Shown: positions 31,894-43,276 of the stretch, in pieces | How the letters are laid out: each line of letters begins with the position of its first letter | Position numbering within the stretch: position 1 is the first letter of the stretch | From: Eutrigla gurnardus | Lineage: Eukaryota > Chordata > Actinopteri > Perciformes > Triglidae | Assembly: GCA_963514095.1 (NCBI GenBank) | Contig: OY741275.1 | Coordinates: 7,133,151-7,197,150 of the forward strand | Direction of reading: 5' to 3' | Length of the DNA stretch: 64,000 nucleotides | Program-made: the position numbers and the translations under genes | Notes under the pieces: model-generated | What the model was told of the DNA's origin: nothing | Database searches by the model: none | What the model saw: the letters and a program-made list of their open reading frames with translations, nothing else

Positions 31894-33137
31894 TACCATT
31901 AGGGAAAAAGTCTGAGCCTAAAAACTCTATCCACTTTGACTCTCCGACTCCTGCAAGAAGTGAAAAGTTCAGTACCTTCACACAGCTGGAGTACAGCTGT
32001 TTGCTTGTACAGGAGCTGAATGTTCCCAGTGCTGGAGTTAAAAGGGTTAACACAAGGCCTCTCTCCTCTCTCCATTCCCCCACCTCAGGTCTCACACTCA
32101 AGGGGGGGGAAGACATACTCATGTCCTTGACTCCACTGGTCGGCCAAACTTCCGTTCTGTGAAAAAGTCCGGAGTGGTGCCGACAGAGATTGCCACACTC
32201 TGTTCACCAGGTTCTGCAGCACTCTGGTTGACCGTATGCCCGTCACTTCAGCCAGACTTTCAATTGATATCTTCGTCAGATGGCCCAGCTTCACCACTCC
32301 CGCCACAATGAAAGCTGTTTTTAGGGTGGTTGAGGAGAAGGCAGTGTATCACACAGGAAATCATTGTTGAAGAGAGGTTCTTCAAACAGCCACATCCCAG
32401 GCCTGGGGTCAGGTGGTCGAGTAAAACTCAAGAGTCCTCCAGGCATCGATGACAGAGCTGTAAAACGGTGTGAGACCAGTAAGACTGCACAAAGGGGACT
32501 TCATCAGGAAAAGTTGTCTGTCGTAGCCGAGCCGCCCGGCCCTCCAGAGCAGCAACCGGGCCACAGCAGACCAGCAGAGAGAACCGCTATACAGCAGCCG
32601 CTGAGCTGCCTGCAGTCTAAACGCAGCAGTCCTGGAGGCGATGTCTATGAGGCCCTGCCCCCCCTCTGCCACAGGAAGGTACAGGACCGACCCTCGCACC
32701 CAGTGATGACCCGACCAGAAAAACTCTACGAGGAGCCTCTGCAGTTGTTTCAAAAGGCCTTGCGGGGGGGTTAGCACTTGTAGCCTGTGCCACAGGGATG
32801 AGGCAACAATCAGAACTCTTCCCCTGTAGGACAGCTGGGGTAGCAACCATTTCCATTTAGACAACTTGGCTTTCACCTTCCCCAGCACTCCCTCCCAGTT
32901 CTGCGCCTCTATTTCTTTACTTCCCAGATACACACCTAGGACCTTCAGGCCTCTTTTTCCCCACGTAAGGTTTCCAGGAAGAGTGGGTGTGTCCCCTGCC
33001 CTCCACTGACCAACCAAAACAGCCTCACTCTTCTCCCAGTTAACCCTGGCTGAAGCAGCTTTCTCATATAAATTGAGACCATCTTTTAACTCCTGGATGT
33101 CTTCCTGACCCTGGACAAGGAGATTTACCTGGACCCC
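31894..33137 (-). mobile_element. Tx1-type LINE, copy 2 fragment
   Basis: The minus strand reads the part of ORF2 after the reverse transcriptase active site: VLVQGQEDIQELKDGLNLYEKAASARVNW, GLKVLGVYLG, WKWLLPQLSYRGRVLIV, FFWSGHHWV, GGQGLIDIASRTAAFRLQ. It aligns in order with LINE copy 1 (WKWLLPQMSFRGRVLVL, GGQGLIHLASRTATFRLQ). The frame from 33155 to 32409 is open; 32306-31900 is broken. It is cut by the EnSpm-type end at 31893 and by the L2-type LINE near 33138. Confidence 0.8.
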
Positions 33138-34797
33138 CGAACTTCGACTCATCAAATCTAAAGGACGACAACTCGAGCGGCTATACAGGAAAACTGGACT
33201 TCATATTCACAAAGACAATTACAAAAATCACATGTTACATTACAAGAACTGCATTACCCAAACCAAATCAAATTATTACACTGGCATAATCTCTTCCAAC
33301 AAAGGCAACACCAAATCACTGTTCTCACTGCTCAAGAATGTCACCCAAGCCCCGGAATCTCTACCATCTCACCTCTGTTCAACTGCTTTCTGTAACTCCA
33401 TCATGTCATTCCTCAGTCAGAAAATCCAGATGATTCACCAACATCTCAGCTCACAAACCACCCTCAATGTTGTATCTGAACTTCCTCCTCCCACCCACTC
33501 GTTCTCCTCCTTCCAGCTCCCCACCACCCCAGAAATTTCAGATCTTATCCGCAAGTCCAAGCCATCCACCTGTCAGCTCGACCCTCTCCCCACAGTTCTG
33601 GTCAAAGCCTGCCTTCCTCCCCTGGTCCCTCTCATCTCCGCCATTATCCACTCCTCTCTCTCCACTGGAACTGTTCCTACATCATTCAAGACTGCTGCAA
33701 TTACCCCAATTCTGAAAAAACCTGGTGCAGATCCCACAAACTTCAATAACCTCCGTCCAATTTCTAATCTCCCCTTCATTTCCAAGATTCTTGAAAAAAC
33801 AGTAGCAACTCAACTCCATTCTCATTTATCCAACAACAACCTGTACGAACAGTTCCAGTCTGGTTTCCGCCCTCTCCATAGCACAGAGACAGCACTCATT
33901 AAAATAACCAACGACCTCCTCATGGCAGCTGATTCTGGTTTACTCTCCATTCTCATCCTCCTCGACCTCAGTGCAGCCTTCGATACCATCTGTCACACCA
34001 CCCTCCTCAAGAGACTATCCTTCCTCGGCATCACTCATACTCCTCTAAACTGGTTCAAGTCATATTTCTCCTGCTGCACTCAGTTCATCCAGCTAAAAAC
34101 CTTCACATCCCAACCTTCCCCTGTCACCTCAGGTGTGCCTCAAGGCTCTGTCCTGGGGCCCCTCCTCTTTATCATTTATCTCCTCCCCCTTGGCAATATC
34201 TTCCGCAAACATAACATCACTTTTCACTGCTATGCGGATGACACCCAGCTCTACTTCGCCAGCAAGCCCACTTCCAACCTGCCGCCCTCCTCCCTTACCG
34301 ACTGCTTAACTGAAATAAAATCCTGGTTCACTTCAAATCTACTAAAACTCAACTCGGACAAAACTGAGATTCTTCTCGTTGGCACACAATCAATACTCTC
34401 AAAAACCAACAATTTCCCCCTCACCATTGACAACTGCTCCGTTTCCCCCTCCCCACAGGTTAAGAGTCTGGGTGTCATCCTCGACAGCACACTTTCTTTC
34501 CAATCTCCCATCAATAACATCACCCGGTCTGCTTACTTTCACCTACGCAACATCAACCGCCTCCGCCCCTCCCTTACTCCCCATACCACTGCTATCCTTG
34601 TCCATAGTCTCATCACTTCCCGCCTGGATTACTGCAACTCCCTCCTCTCCGGTCTCACCCATAAATCCCTGCACAAACTTCAACTGGTCCAGAATTCAGC
34701 TGCCCGTGTCATTACCAGAACCCCCTCCATCCACCACATCACTCCCGTCCTACAGCAGCTCCACTGGCTCCCAGTCAAGTCCCGCATTGACTACAAA
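33138..34797 (+). mobile_element. L2-type LINE, 3' part of ORF2
   Basis: The sequence begins inside ORF2 (LERLYRKTGLHIHKDNY). The open frame contains NNLRPISNLPFISKILEK, FQSGFRPLHSTETALI, LLDLSAAFDTI, GVPQGSVLGPLLF, FHCYADDTQLY with the active-site YADD intact, LNSDKTEILLVG, RLDYCNSLLSGL and LQLVQNSAARVITRT. These are reverse transcriptase blocks 1-7 and thumb of the L2 (Maui-like) group. Endonuclease and 5' end are missing. LINE homology stops at about 34797 (SRIDYK), before the usual end. It is a 5'- and 3'-truncated copy. Confidence 0.85.
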
Positions 34798-34914
34798 ATG
34801 GACACGCAAAACGGCGCGTTACAGACCCTCTCGTCTCTTCTCTTCCCTCTCATCACCCTCTTTAAGTTTCGTACTTTTCTTAGTTCCCAATTTTTACTCC
34901 TTTTATTGGAATAG
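33232..34914 (+). pseudogene. L2-type reverse transcriptase fragment, open for 560 codons
   Basis: Truncated reverse transcriptase without the APE endonuclease. No stop occurs across 33232-34914, which suggests a fairly young copy, but it cannot be autonomous. The last 38 or so codons (from MDTQNGALQTL) are not L2-like and come from the next, unidentified sequence. Confidence 0.8.
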
Positions 34915-35036
34915 TTCGTTCGACGTTAGATTCTTCAATTTTGCATTTTTAGCTTTTCTTTTTCCGCAAGCCTTTTTGATCAATGCTAATTCAACCAGCG
35001 GCCACAAGATTTGGCATATTGACTAACGCTTATACC
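34798..35036 (+). other. Unidentified segment after the L2 fragment
   Basis: Starts abruptly at the L2 breakpoint. It is pyrimidine-rich and then AT-rich, with no recognisable coding sequence or terminus. Confidence 0.3.
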
Positions 35037-36731
35037 TAAAGGCAGGAACACACCGGCCCAACTGTTGGACGTCTGAAGCGTTTGGAGAGGCTCGGACGAG
35101 GTCGGGAACACATATGTTTGGTGTGTACAGCTGCGTCGGAAGCCTTCGGAGCCGCGCGGACGTTGTCTGATCAGACTGAGCATGCGAAGTCTGAGGAGGT
35201 GGGCTGTTGGACGTCTGAGCCGTTGGATACTCTGATTGGCGGTGTGCTAGCGAATCAGAGTATCCAATGGCGGTGTGTGGGCGGGGCGGAAGTGACGATG
35301 GTAAACTCCGTATTACTCGTTCCCTACTGAGACGACGTCTTCGTAAAATAATGAGCCCGAGAGCACACAACGCGAGTGTCACCCTAGCCAGAGTCATCTT
35401 TCCAGAAATGCCAAGTATTTAGTCCACAAAGGTCTTCTCGAGTCGAACGAATACTGAACCAAGACTGTGGCTGTGTCCGAAATCATTCCCTACTCCCTAT
35501 ATAGGGGAGTTCTATGGAGGGCACTATATAGTGGACTCAAAGGCAAAATGAAAAAACACTTTCGGACACTACTCGGGGGATTTCTTTCGGCGCCGTTGAT
35601 GACGTTGTCCTGACCATAATTAATATGTGTCAGATTCCGCCAACGGCTCTTAAGTCTCACGCAGAGAAATTACCAGGATAATTATTTTTTAATACATATT
35701 CGTTGCGAAAATTTACAAAACCAAAAGAACGAGTCCTCCAGCAATAAGGGGATTCCGTGGCCGTCTCATTTCTTGAGAAAAAAATAATTTTCAATAATGA
35801 GACGATCACTACATCGTCCTCACTGCTATTTTTATTTTCAACGATCCCGATCGGGTCCAGGTGGACTTCAGGACCAGGTTGCAGCACTACCGGCACCCCA
35901 CATCTCCGCGATCCACCAGAGCTGAACAGGTTGCAGTCCGTCCCCGATCCCAAACTCCTCGGCGATCGCTCGCCACAATCTGTCCCTCATCGCCGCATCT
36001 TTATAGTTTTCAGACTGTCATACGGCGCTTTGGTTTGAGTGACGGTTTTTGACGGAGGAAGACCCCGCCGCCGCCTCTCGTCGGCCGGCCAGCCACCGCA
36101 GCCTGTCACCGGCCACTGCAGCTTATCGCCGGCCGGCCGGCCGCCACGGCCACCGCCAACTGTCGCCGCCAACCGCCGCTTATCACCGGCCGCAATAATA
36201 CAAATATTAACATTTATTATTGTACGATTATTGATATTTCCTCCGCTTTTTCCTGCTCTCTCTCCTCTCGTCCCTTCGCGATTTGTCTTCTAGCGCAATG
36301 CATGATGGTAAAATTTGCTCGGCTAGTGACCATCGGCTGTACACTACTTTTCACGATGCATTGTGGGAAACTTTGAGTGCACTATATAGGGAATAGTAAT
36401 GCTCACTACACATTCGGACACCCCTACAAAAGTAGGGAGTGATTTCGGACACAGCCTGTGTGTGCATTGTTTTTATCTGCACTGCGTTCCGTCATTTCCT
36501 GTTTTCCTGTTTTGGAGTACTGGCACGAGACTAGCGCCACCCGCTGTTAAGGAGGCTTATTGCATCTCGCGCAAGCGCAGAACGTACACGCTGCTGTGCT
36601 GTCGGAAGCACGTCGAAGCGGTGTGTACAACGCAACTTTTCTGCCGAACGGGTCAGACGAGAGGCAACAGAGTGGGCGGAGAGTGGTCGGATAAGGCAGT
36701 TGGACATCTGGGCGGTGTGTGGGGGCCTTAA
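35037..36731. mobile_element. Inverted-repeat element split by a Harbinger-like element
   Basis: Left end CTAAAGGCAGGAACACACCG (35037) and right end CGGTGTGTGGGGGCCTTA(AG) (to about 36731) are imperfect inverses, with matching inner CCAACTG / CAGTTGG. The left half holds a 15-bp perfect inverted repeat TTGGATACTCTGATT (35223-35237 with 35253-35267). The two halves are separated by the element at 35469-36456. No transposase is present. Confidence 0.5.
35469..36456 (-). mobile_element. Harbinger-like non-autonomous element, 988 bp
   Basis: Ends GGCTGTGTCCGAAATCATTC (35469) and the inverse of GGCTGTGTCCGAAATCACTC (to 36456) match at 25 of 26 bases. Both sides are flanked by TGT, a possible 3-bp duplication. 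On the minus strand, about 36000-35870 reads RDRLWRAIAEEFGIGDGLQ, which resembles a MADF (Myb/SANT-like) domain used by PIF/Harbinger elements; this is an inference. A CCGCCGGCCGGCC-rich stretch occupies 36060-36190. Confidence 0.6.
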
Positions 36732-37640
36732 GCCACCCAAGGCCGAAATCAAGGAGAAGACAGCTGTTTAACTAAGACGGATTACGGCAAAGACGGACGC
36801 CCGCTACGAAACTACCGCAGATCGGCGCTAACGGTTCCCTCGGTCCACGGCAAGGAAGATCCCTCCGGGTCTACGTCACCGACAGGAACAGCGACCGCTT
36901 GTCTCAGTTTCAGTAAGCCGAGAAGAAGCGTCCCAAAGTAAGACCGAATCCGCATTCAACAGTAATGACCGAGTTGCAGGGTGAAACTAAGTATAGCGTC
37001 TGTTAATATCTAATATCTGTGAGGTCACTTATCCCATTATTCACTTTTTCCTCTTACTAAGGAGTCCAAATTCTTAGGAAGAACCCACTCGCCTTTATCG
37101 CCAAACGTGCTAGATGAGATGTTAATCACATTTCTAGTTATATTTCTGACGTTGTATTGGTGTTTTGTTTATTACATCTGTTATTGTTTTATTCACTTTT
37201 GTTTAATCCCTAGTTAATCAATAACTTCCCCTAAAGCATAAAGTCGTTGTCCGTGGATATTTCTTCTGTGCAGAACACAAAGATCCCTATTTCAAGAACT
37301 TATGATCTAAGGAAATGAGACTGATTTAATTAATGAATAAGTGGTCATTAGAGTCATTAACGTGAATTCTATGAAGTTCTGTCTGACCAACAGATGGTGC
37401 CCCTTTTACGAGAGCAGGTATTATAATTGTAGATTAATATACATTGATATACATATTTTAATATTGTAATTTCCTTACATACACAGTTTACGTAGGTACC
37501 ATTAGGTATTAACCCTTACCTTCCTACACGCGCGTCTTGCGGAGCAAGTCTACTGTGCTGCGCGGAGGCGCTCCTAATGTAAATGATTATTGATTTATGA
37601 ATTAATTGATAGGTAGCTTATTTTTGGCGTATTGATTTTT
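36732..37640. other. No recognised gene
   Basis: GC-moderate to AT-rich sequence with no long open frame. A donor-like GTAAGACCG near 36938 and AT-rich stretches are visible. I can assign nothing to it. Confidence 0.4.
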
Positions 37641-37701
37641 TTTTTTTGGCCTGGCGGCAGGTCTCCTTGGCCTGGCAAGGAGTATGGTAGGGGAAACACT
37701 G
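37641..37701. mobile_element. Isolated hAT-like terminus
   Basis: Ends ...GGTAGGGGAAACACTG at 37701, the inverse of the CAGTGTTTCCCCTACC terminus widespread among hATs. The matching left end is not present nearby, so this is a fragment. Confidence 0.5.
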
Positions 37702-40614
37702 GAAATAGTACGTGATAGTAGAAGTGTGTGTGTGTGTGTGAGTGAGAGGGAGAGTAAAAACCTAATGAACTCAATTCAGCCCAGTTTTATCGCAGCGAAG
37801 CACGTGGAGGTGAAGGCTAATTAGCTTAGCGTAACGTTAGCCCACCGGTCCGCTTTCTCCTCTGGCTCTAGACGCTCAGCAGACTATAGCAATGAGAATA
37901 GTGCGTGTTTGTGTGGAAGCCACATGAGAAACTCTACAACTCACGACTACTAACGTTACTGTGAGGCCCAATACGTTAGAGGCAGATGTTTGTTCCTATG
38001 ATAAACACTGATTATTAAAGTGAATATGCTGTAGGCTATTAAGTGTTTTTATCAGCATATGTCAGCATGTGGCCCCACTTTTAACTCTCTCTCTCTTTTT
38101 CAAACCCTTATTGCAGATGGATAGATCTAAGCAGCTTAAAAGTGCAGTATGGCAGTATTACACTCAACCAACACCTGGGAAGGCAGTCTGTAATACATGC
38201 AATGAAGGTGTCAGCATGGGAGCAACAATGGGAAAAACCAAAAATACTTCAAACCTTTCGTCCCATCTTAGGATTCATCACCGTGAGTTGTATGAAACAG
38301 CACAAAAGAAAAGGGAATCTGAATCACATCAGGATGAGGCAACTTCATCTCAGCCAACAATACCGGACATGTTTCAGAAACAAAGGAAGTGGACAAACTC
38401 AGATGACAGGTCGAAATTAATGGACAAACTAATCATAGAAATGATAGTTACTGACAACCAACCGTTCACGGTGGTGTCTGATGTTGGCTTTAAGCGCCTC
38501 ATGGCTGTAGCAGAGCCACGATATTCACTGAAAAGTGATAAGTATTACAGAACTGAAAAACTGCAAGAAGTTCACCACAAGGTTGTGGACAAGATTAAAT
38601 CCCTGATTCAACCAGAGAATGCTGGCTACTACCTCTCCTTCACCACAGACTGCTGGTCTGGTGCGACAGAGTCTCTCATGAGCCTGACATGCCATTTCAT
38701 CGACGCAGAATGGACAAGAAAGCAGGTCCTCTTACATACAAAAGCGATGCATGGCTCCCACACTGGGGAATACCTGAGAGAGACATTCCTCAGTATGCTT
38801 GAGGACTGGAAGATAGGTAATGACTGTGTAGTATTAGTGCTTCGAGACAGCGGAGCAAACATTGTGAAGGGAATGAGGCTCGCTGAACTCCCAGACCTCA
38901 GCTGCACAGCGCACATCTTGCAGCTTGTGGTGAATGACAGTCTGTCAAGTCAAAGAGCCGTCACAGATGTCATTGCAATACTTAAGAAGTGTGCCACACA
39001 TTTCCACCACTCCATTGTGGCCAAACAGCGTTTGCGAGACATTCAGAGGGAACTTGGCCTGCCAGAGCACAGCATAATCCAGGCTGTTCCAACGAGGTGG
39101 AACTCAACGCTCCACATGCTGCAAAGAATGCTGGAGCAAAAGCGTGCGCTTACCATCTACTGTGGTGAACATGAAGGATTCGCAGCTCCCACTGGTGGTC
39201 ACCAGTGGGACCTTGTGTCCAATTTAATTGAGACTTTTCTCCCAATAGAGGAAGTGACACTTTAGGTGAGCCACAGCAACTCATCAGCATCCTGCATCAT
39301 TCCATGCCTGACTGTGCTGAAGATGCTACTTGAAGATGAGGGGCCCTCCACAAAAGGCATCAGAACACTCAGGCAAGCCATGAGGGAGAGCCTGGACAAG
39401 CGTTTCTCAAAAGTTGAAGACACAAAAACTGTGGTGCTGGCTTGTCTCTTAGATCCTCGTTACAAGAGTCATGCATTCTCCTCTGCCGTGACATTGAGCA
39501 AGGCCAAAGGATGGCTGAAAGAGGAAGAGGATGCTGCCACACCACAGACCACTCGAGAGGAGCACACTGCCACAGAAGGAGCCAGTATGGAGGAGCAGGC
39601 TGCTGCAGAGGAGGCCAGTGTGGAGGAGCAGGATGACGGAAACACCCACAAAAAGCAACGGAGAGAACACACATTCGTCCGCAGCCGCGTTGATGAGATG
39701 TTCAGTTCTCTGCTGGCACCCCACACTGGTGACTTGCTGGCCAGTAAGTGTGTTGAGGATGAGATGGATCTGTACCTCAAGGAGCCAGTGATCGACAGGC
39801 GGAGAGGGGACCCACTCCAGTGGTGGAGACAGAACGAAGGGCGCTTCAAGCTACTTGCGAAACATGCAAGAACATTTCTTTGTGCACCACCCTCATCAGT
39901 CCCAAGTGAGCGCGTCTTCAGTGAAGTCTCTACATTTATGAGAGCAAGAGAAGCCGTCTCACTGGAGAGCACGCTGAGCAACTCTGCTTTTTGCACCACA
40001 ATCTGGTGCTGCTCAATTGGGACCATTAATTCATTTCAGACTCACATTTCTGTGCAAATTCTATTTTACTTTGTTTTATTTACTTTATAAAACTTCAGGA
40101 AGCTATCTATTTATTTCTATTTATTTATGTCAGTTAACTTCATAAGACATGCTGCTGACTCTGGGTACTCCCTGCACTTTTTGTTTTTGTTTGAACTTAG
40201 ATAACAAAGATGAGTAGAAGATAAAATAACAGTTCAGTTATATTGAAATTTGGAACATTTTATTTACTGTATAAAACTTCAGGGAGATATTTATTTGTTT
40301 AAGTTTTCATTTATCCTTAAGACATGTTGCTGAGCCTGGGAGCTTCCTGCACTTTTTGTTAAAATTTTAAAACAGATGTTTATTATTATTATATTATACA
40401 TGTTGCAATTCTGAAAAGCTGTTTAATAAACATATGCTTAAAGGCATTTAAAAGAAGTTAAGTGTTGATGTTTGTATTATTCAAAATTTTGACACCAGTA
40501 TTTTCACTTTTACTGCAAATGAATATCGGCTCCGAATATCGGTTATCGGCCTCCTTGACTACTAATAATCGGTATCGGTATCTGCCCTGAAAAAACCATA
40601 TCGGTCTATCTCTA
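37702..40614 (+). mobile_element. hAT-D transposon (ZBED type)
   Basis: The transposase lies at 38117-40030. The right end reads CCATATCGGTCTATCTCTA to 40614, preceded by repeats of TATCGG, typical of this fish hAT group. The left terminus was not found; 37702-38100 is taken as its 5' region, with a (TG)n tract at 37725-37742. Positions 40091-40560 are AT-rich 3' UTR. Confidence 0.6.
38117..40026 (+). pseudogene. hAT-D transposase, one nonsense codon and a late frameshift
   Basis: Start MDRSKQLKSAVWQYY at 38117, directly after an acceptor-like TTGCAG, is preferred to the upstream in-frame ATG at 38069, which would lie in the intron. A BED finger follows (CNTCNEGV ... HLRIHHRE), then YLSFTTDCWSGATESLMSLTCHF, a catalytic block, CTAHILQLVVNDSL and VPTRWNSTLHMLQRMLEQ. 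A TAG at 39263-39265 interrupts EEVTL/VSHSNSSA; the frame continues in phase. The dimerisation block reads TFLCAPPSSVPSERVFSEVS, after which a frameshift near 39940-39970 occurs. In the other frame the expected end (LLNWDH then TAA) is visible at about 40026. Light decay, recent element. Confidence 0.8.
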
Positions 40615-41510
40615 AATTTGACCCTTTCCAACCTCCCACCACTGACTCAAGGAGGGAAAGGACTCCTTCTTGGATCTCCAATTAGTCCAAAACAATTGGA
40701 AGTTTTTACAGAAATTAAAATCATGTAAAAGTTTAATGTTAAAATGCCAGAAGGACCTAGGTTTCCCAGTAGGAGATAAAACCAAATCTACTAAAATCAA
40801 ATGATGGTCTGTAAAACCAACAGGGAGGATTTGACAGTTAGCTGCACGAGTTATAAAGGAAGCGGATACGTAGATTCTGTCTAACCTGGCTGCACTAATC
40901 CTACCATCGATATTTCACCCAGGTGAACTGTTTAGCTGAAGGATGTTTCATCCTCCACATCAACTAAACTAGCCTCCTTTAGAAGCTGAGACAGAAAGGA
41001 GGACGACTGAGGATGGAGCTCCTGTCCTGTCCGGTCTAAAGTGACGTCAGTGCAACAGTTCCAATCCCCCCCTATTATAAAACACTCCCCCTGATCACAG
41101 CTATCTAAGCTGTCTTTTAATAACTTAAACACAGACAAGCGTTCATGACCATGATTGGGTGCATACATATTAATAAAAGTAAAGGTAAAACTTTCTATTT
41201 CTGCCTTGACCATCAGAACTCTGCCTGCTATAATCTCTGTTATAGATAAAATATTCACATTTAGTGAGGGAGAGAATAGAACAGCAACTGCAGCACTGAG
41301 ATTAGAGCCATGGCTGAGTACATACTGACCCCCCCCCCCCCCCCCCCCCCACCATATCCCCCAGTCTGTCTCATTCAGGCTATCACTGTGCGTTTCCTGT
41401 AAAAAAATGACATCTAACTTTTTCTGTTTAATAACCTCTGACACTAAGGCTCTTTTCTGCGTACTTCTCCCCCCGTTAATATTTAAAGAGGCAACCTTTA
41501 AGGCCTGCAT
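40615..41510 (-). pseudogene. LINE copy 3 ORF2, endonuclease domain only
   Basis: The likely start is MQALKVASLNINGG (41510). The open frame upstream to 41588 is probably leader. APE endonuclease blocks LNINGG, FLQETHSD, FINMYAPN and IIGGDWNCCTD are present. A G22 run on the coding strand (41329-41350 as C) makes a Gly tract after WW that is longer than in copy 1 and probably disturbs the fold or frame. The frame stops at 40932 and continues broken (HHLILVDLVLS, FWHFNIKLL) to the truncation at 40615. Confidence 0.75.
41329..41350. repeat. C22 homopolymer in LINE copy 3
   Basis: Twenty-two consecutive C on the plus strand within the endonuclease frame. It is likely to be length-variable and error-prone in sequencing. 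Confidence 0.95.
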
Positions 41511-41648
41511 AGTAGAAGAGTAGAAAAGAGAAAACAGAACAGACAACCAGACACAGCAGAGAGGAAACACCCAGTGTTGTATGATCATGCTATTTTATTC
41601 TGGAATTCTTCATTTTCCTTGTTCTTTTGGTCCCTTTAAGACCTTTTT

Positions 41649-42962
41649 TCAGAGTTTTCTCAGACGGTAACGTCTCTTCTCACTCAGCAGGTCTATCCCT
41701 ACAACCTTCTGAAGAGTGCTCACCGTCTGAATAAACTTTTTAATATCAGGGAAATAGTCACTTATTTCCACTGACCTGCCAAAAGAATCGTCGAGGAACT
41801 CATTTACCTCTTTAAGAGAATACAGGTCTGTGATTTGAGAGACACTGTCTGCTACAGACACACTGTCAGAGTCAATCTCATCATCGGAGTCCATTTCCAT
41901 CACCTGACTATTGTCTGTAAACGTCTGCAGCTCTGTCTGGTGCCCAGCACCTGCAGCCTGCAGCTCCTGCTCCATAAAAACAGCCTCCCCCTTTCCTGAT
42001 GTACCTGCCTCCCCCTGTCCTGATGTACCTGCCTCCCCCTGTCCTGATGTAGCCTACCTGCCCCCCTGTCCTGATGTACCTGCCTCCCCCTGTCCTACTT
42101 CACTAGCCTCCACTGGCTCTGTTGCGCTCAGCTCCCCAGATGTACTAGGCCCAGCCTGTTCAGCCCTACTCACCTTATTCCAATTACTTTCCTTCTCTAC
42201 ACTCACAACATTTACATTCTCCTTCCCTGCTTCCTCTCTCGAGACACCCCGTGCGTCAGCCGCGGAGGCTCCGCGCGCGGAGCCAGCCGCCGCTGCACCA
42301 CGCGCAGCTCCAGCGGGTCCCGCACGCGGAGCGGGCCCCGCCGCTGCAGCACGCGCAGGCGCCCCGCCGACGCCAGCCCCAGCGGGTCCCGCCGCGCGCT
42401 GTCTGTGCGGACATGCAATGCGTTTATGGACCTCGTCACCACATTCAAAACATTTCATGCTCCCAGAACTCGCGTACACCATGTAAAACGTCTCCTCGTG
42501 TCGACACGGAAGGACACATCCAGTGTCTGAGTTGACGAGTCCAAAAACATAAATACTTGTCTCAGCAGAGACTGAACATGTTTCAATTTTTCATCTTTGC
42601 ATCCCAAAGCAACAGTGCGAAAACCACTTGCAAACTTACCGAACCGCTTCAGCTCCCGTTCCAGCGCATCGTTCGGGATGAAAGGAGGAACGCCGGACAC
42701 GGTTATCCGGGTAGAGGACACCGCCAGTGGGGAAATCGGAAAAAACTCCTCATATAAAGTTAACCCACTCTCGATGAGTTCACTCACACAGCTCTGGTCT
42801 TTTAAAAACACCACGAGCGCTTTATTCATGCGGGAGGCATGGATGTTTCCGTGGCCTATCTGCTCTCCCACAGCCAGCAACACCTGCCACGGTGGAGCTG
42901 TGTGGTGGCACCAGCCTCACTCCCTGTCTCAGTGACACAGGTGGCGTCTCAGAGGACGCCAT
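41649..42962 (-). pseudogene. LINE copy 3 ORF1 (RRM-like plus zinc knuckle), frameshifted
   Basis: ORF1 proteins of L1-like LINEs bind their RNA. The start at 42962 reads MASSETPPVSLRQGVRL. A shift then leads into the 42883-42455 frame (LLAVGEQIGHGN, MNKALVVFLKDQ, ITVSGVPPFIPNDALERELKRFG, QVFMFLD), which looks like an RRM-type fold. A second shift near 42475 leads to a CCHC knuckle (CFECGDEVHKRIACPH) and a long Ala/Gly/Pro/Arg-rich linker that is very GC-rich (42245-42400). The C-terminus is acidic, then ISDYFPDIKKFIQTVSTLQK. Related motifs remain in copy 1 near 5340-5410. Confidence 0.65.
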
Positions 42963-43257
42963 CCTCGCCACGAGGCACGGAAATCACACAAAAAACACTA
43001 AACGGACTTTATGCAATAAACTAACTAATATGACAAACAATTATCATACAATAAGAAACAGTAAGAAAAGAAAAAACGTATAGTTTTGAAAGATCCTTCT
43101 TGTTCTTCACCAACAAACCTCCACCACAGAAGAAGAAGAAGAAATCATGATTATATTAAATAATTTAAGAGAACTTGACCCTGTTCTACATACTCCGGTT
43201 CAGTAGGTGGCGGTATGCACCTTACAGTTGGTATTGCAATCCGCCAAAAAACGCAAA

Positions 43258-43276
43258 GAAGAAGAAGAAGAAGAAG
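43258..43276. repeat. (GAA)n tract at the 5' end of LINE copy 3
   Basis: Six GAA units immediately upstream of the LINE 5' end (minus orientation, TTC). A shorter tract lies at about 43129-43142. Compare the tract at the 3' end of copy 1 (141-187). Confidence 0.9.

Larger units (their letters stand above)
40615..43257 (-). mobile_element. Tx1-type LINE, copy 3 (5' half)
   Basis: Minus-strand order: 5' UTR-like sequence with GGTGCATACCGCCACCTACTG, ORF1 (42962-41649), ORF2 start and endonuclease (41510 on). The element is cut at 40615 by the hAT-D terminus, so the reverse transcriptase is absent. Its 5' end abuts a (GAA)n tract at 43258. It belongs to the same group as copies 1 and 2. Confidence 0.8.

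Noticed and set aside
36039..36293. Proline-rich frame near 36.1 kb as an exon
   Set aside because: It lies within the Harbinger-like element and comes from CCGGCCGG repeats.
42054..42535. GC-rich Ala/Pro/Gly frames as a host CpG-island gene
   Set aside because: The minus frame contains the LINE zinc knuckle and continues into ORF1 sequence.
31900..43257. LINE copies 2 and 3 as one element split by later insertions
   Set aside because: The reverse transcriptase core is missing between them and other truncated elements intervene, so a single origin cannot be shown.
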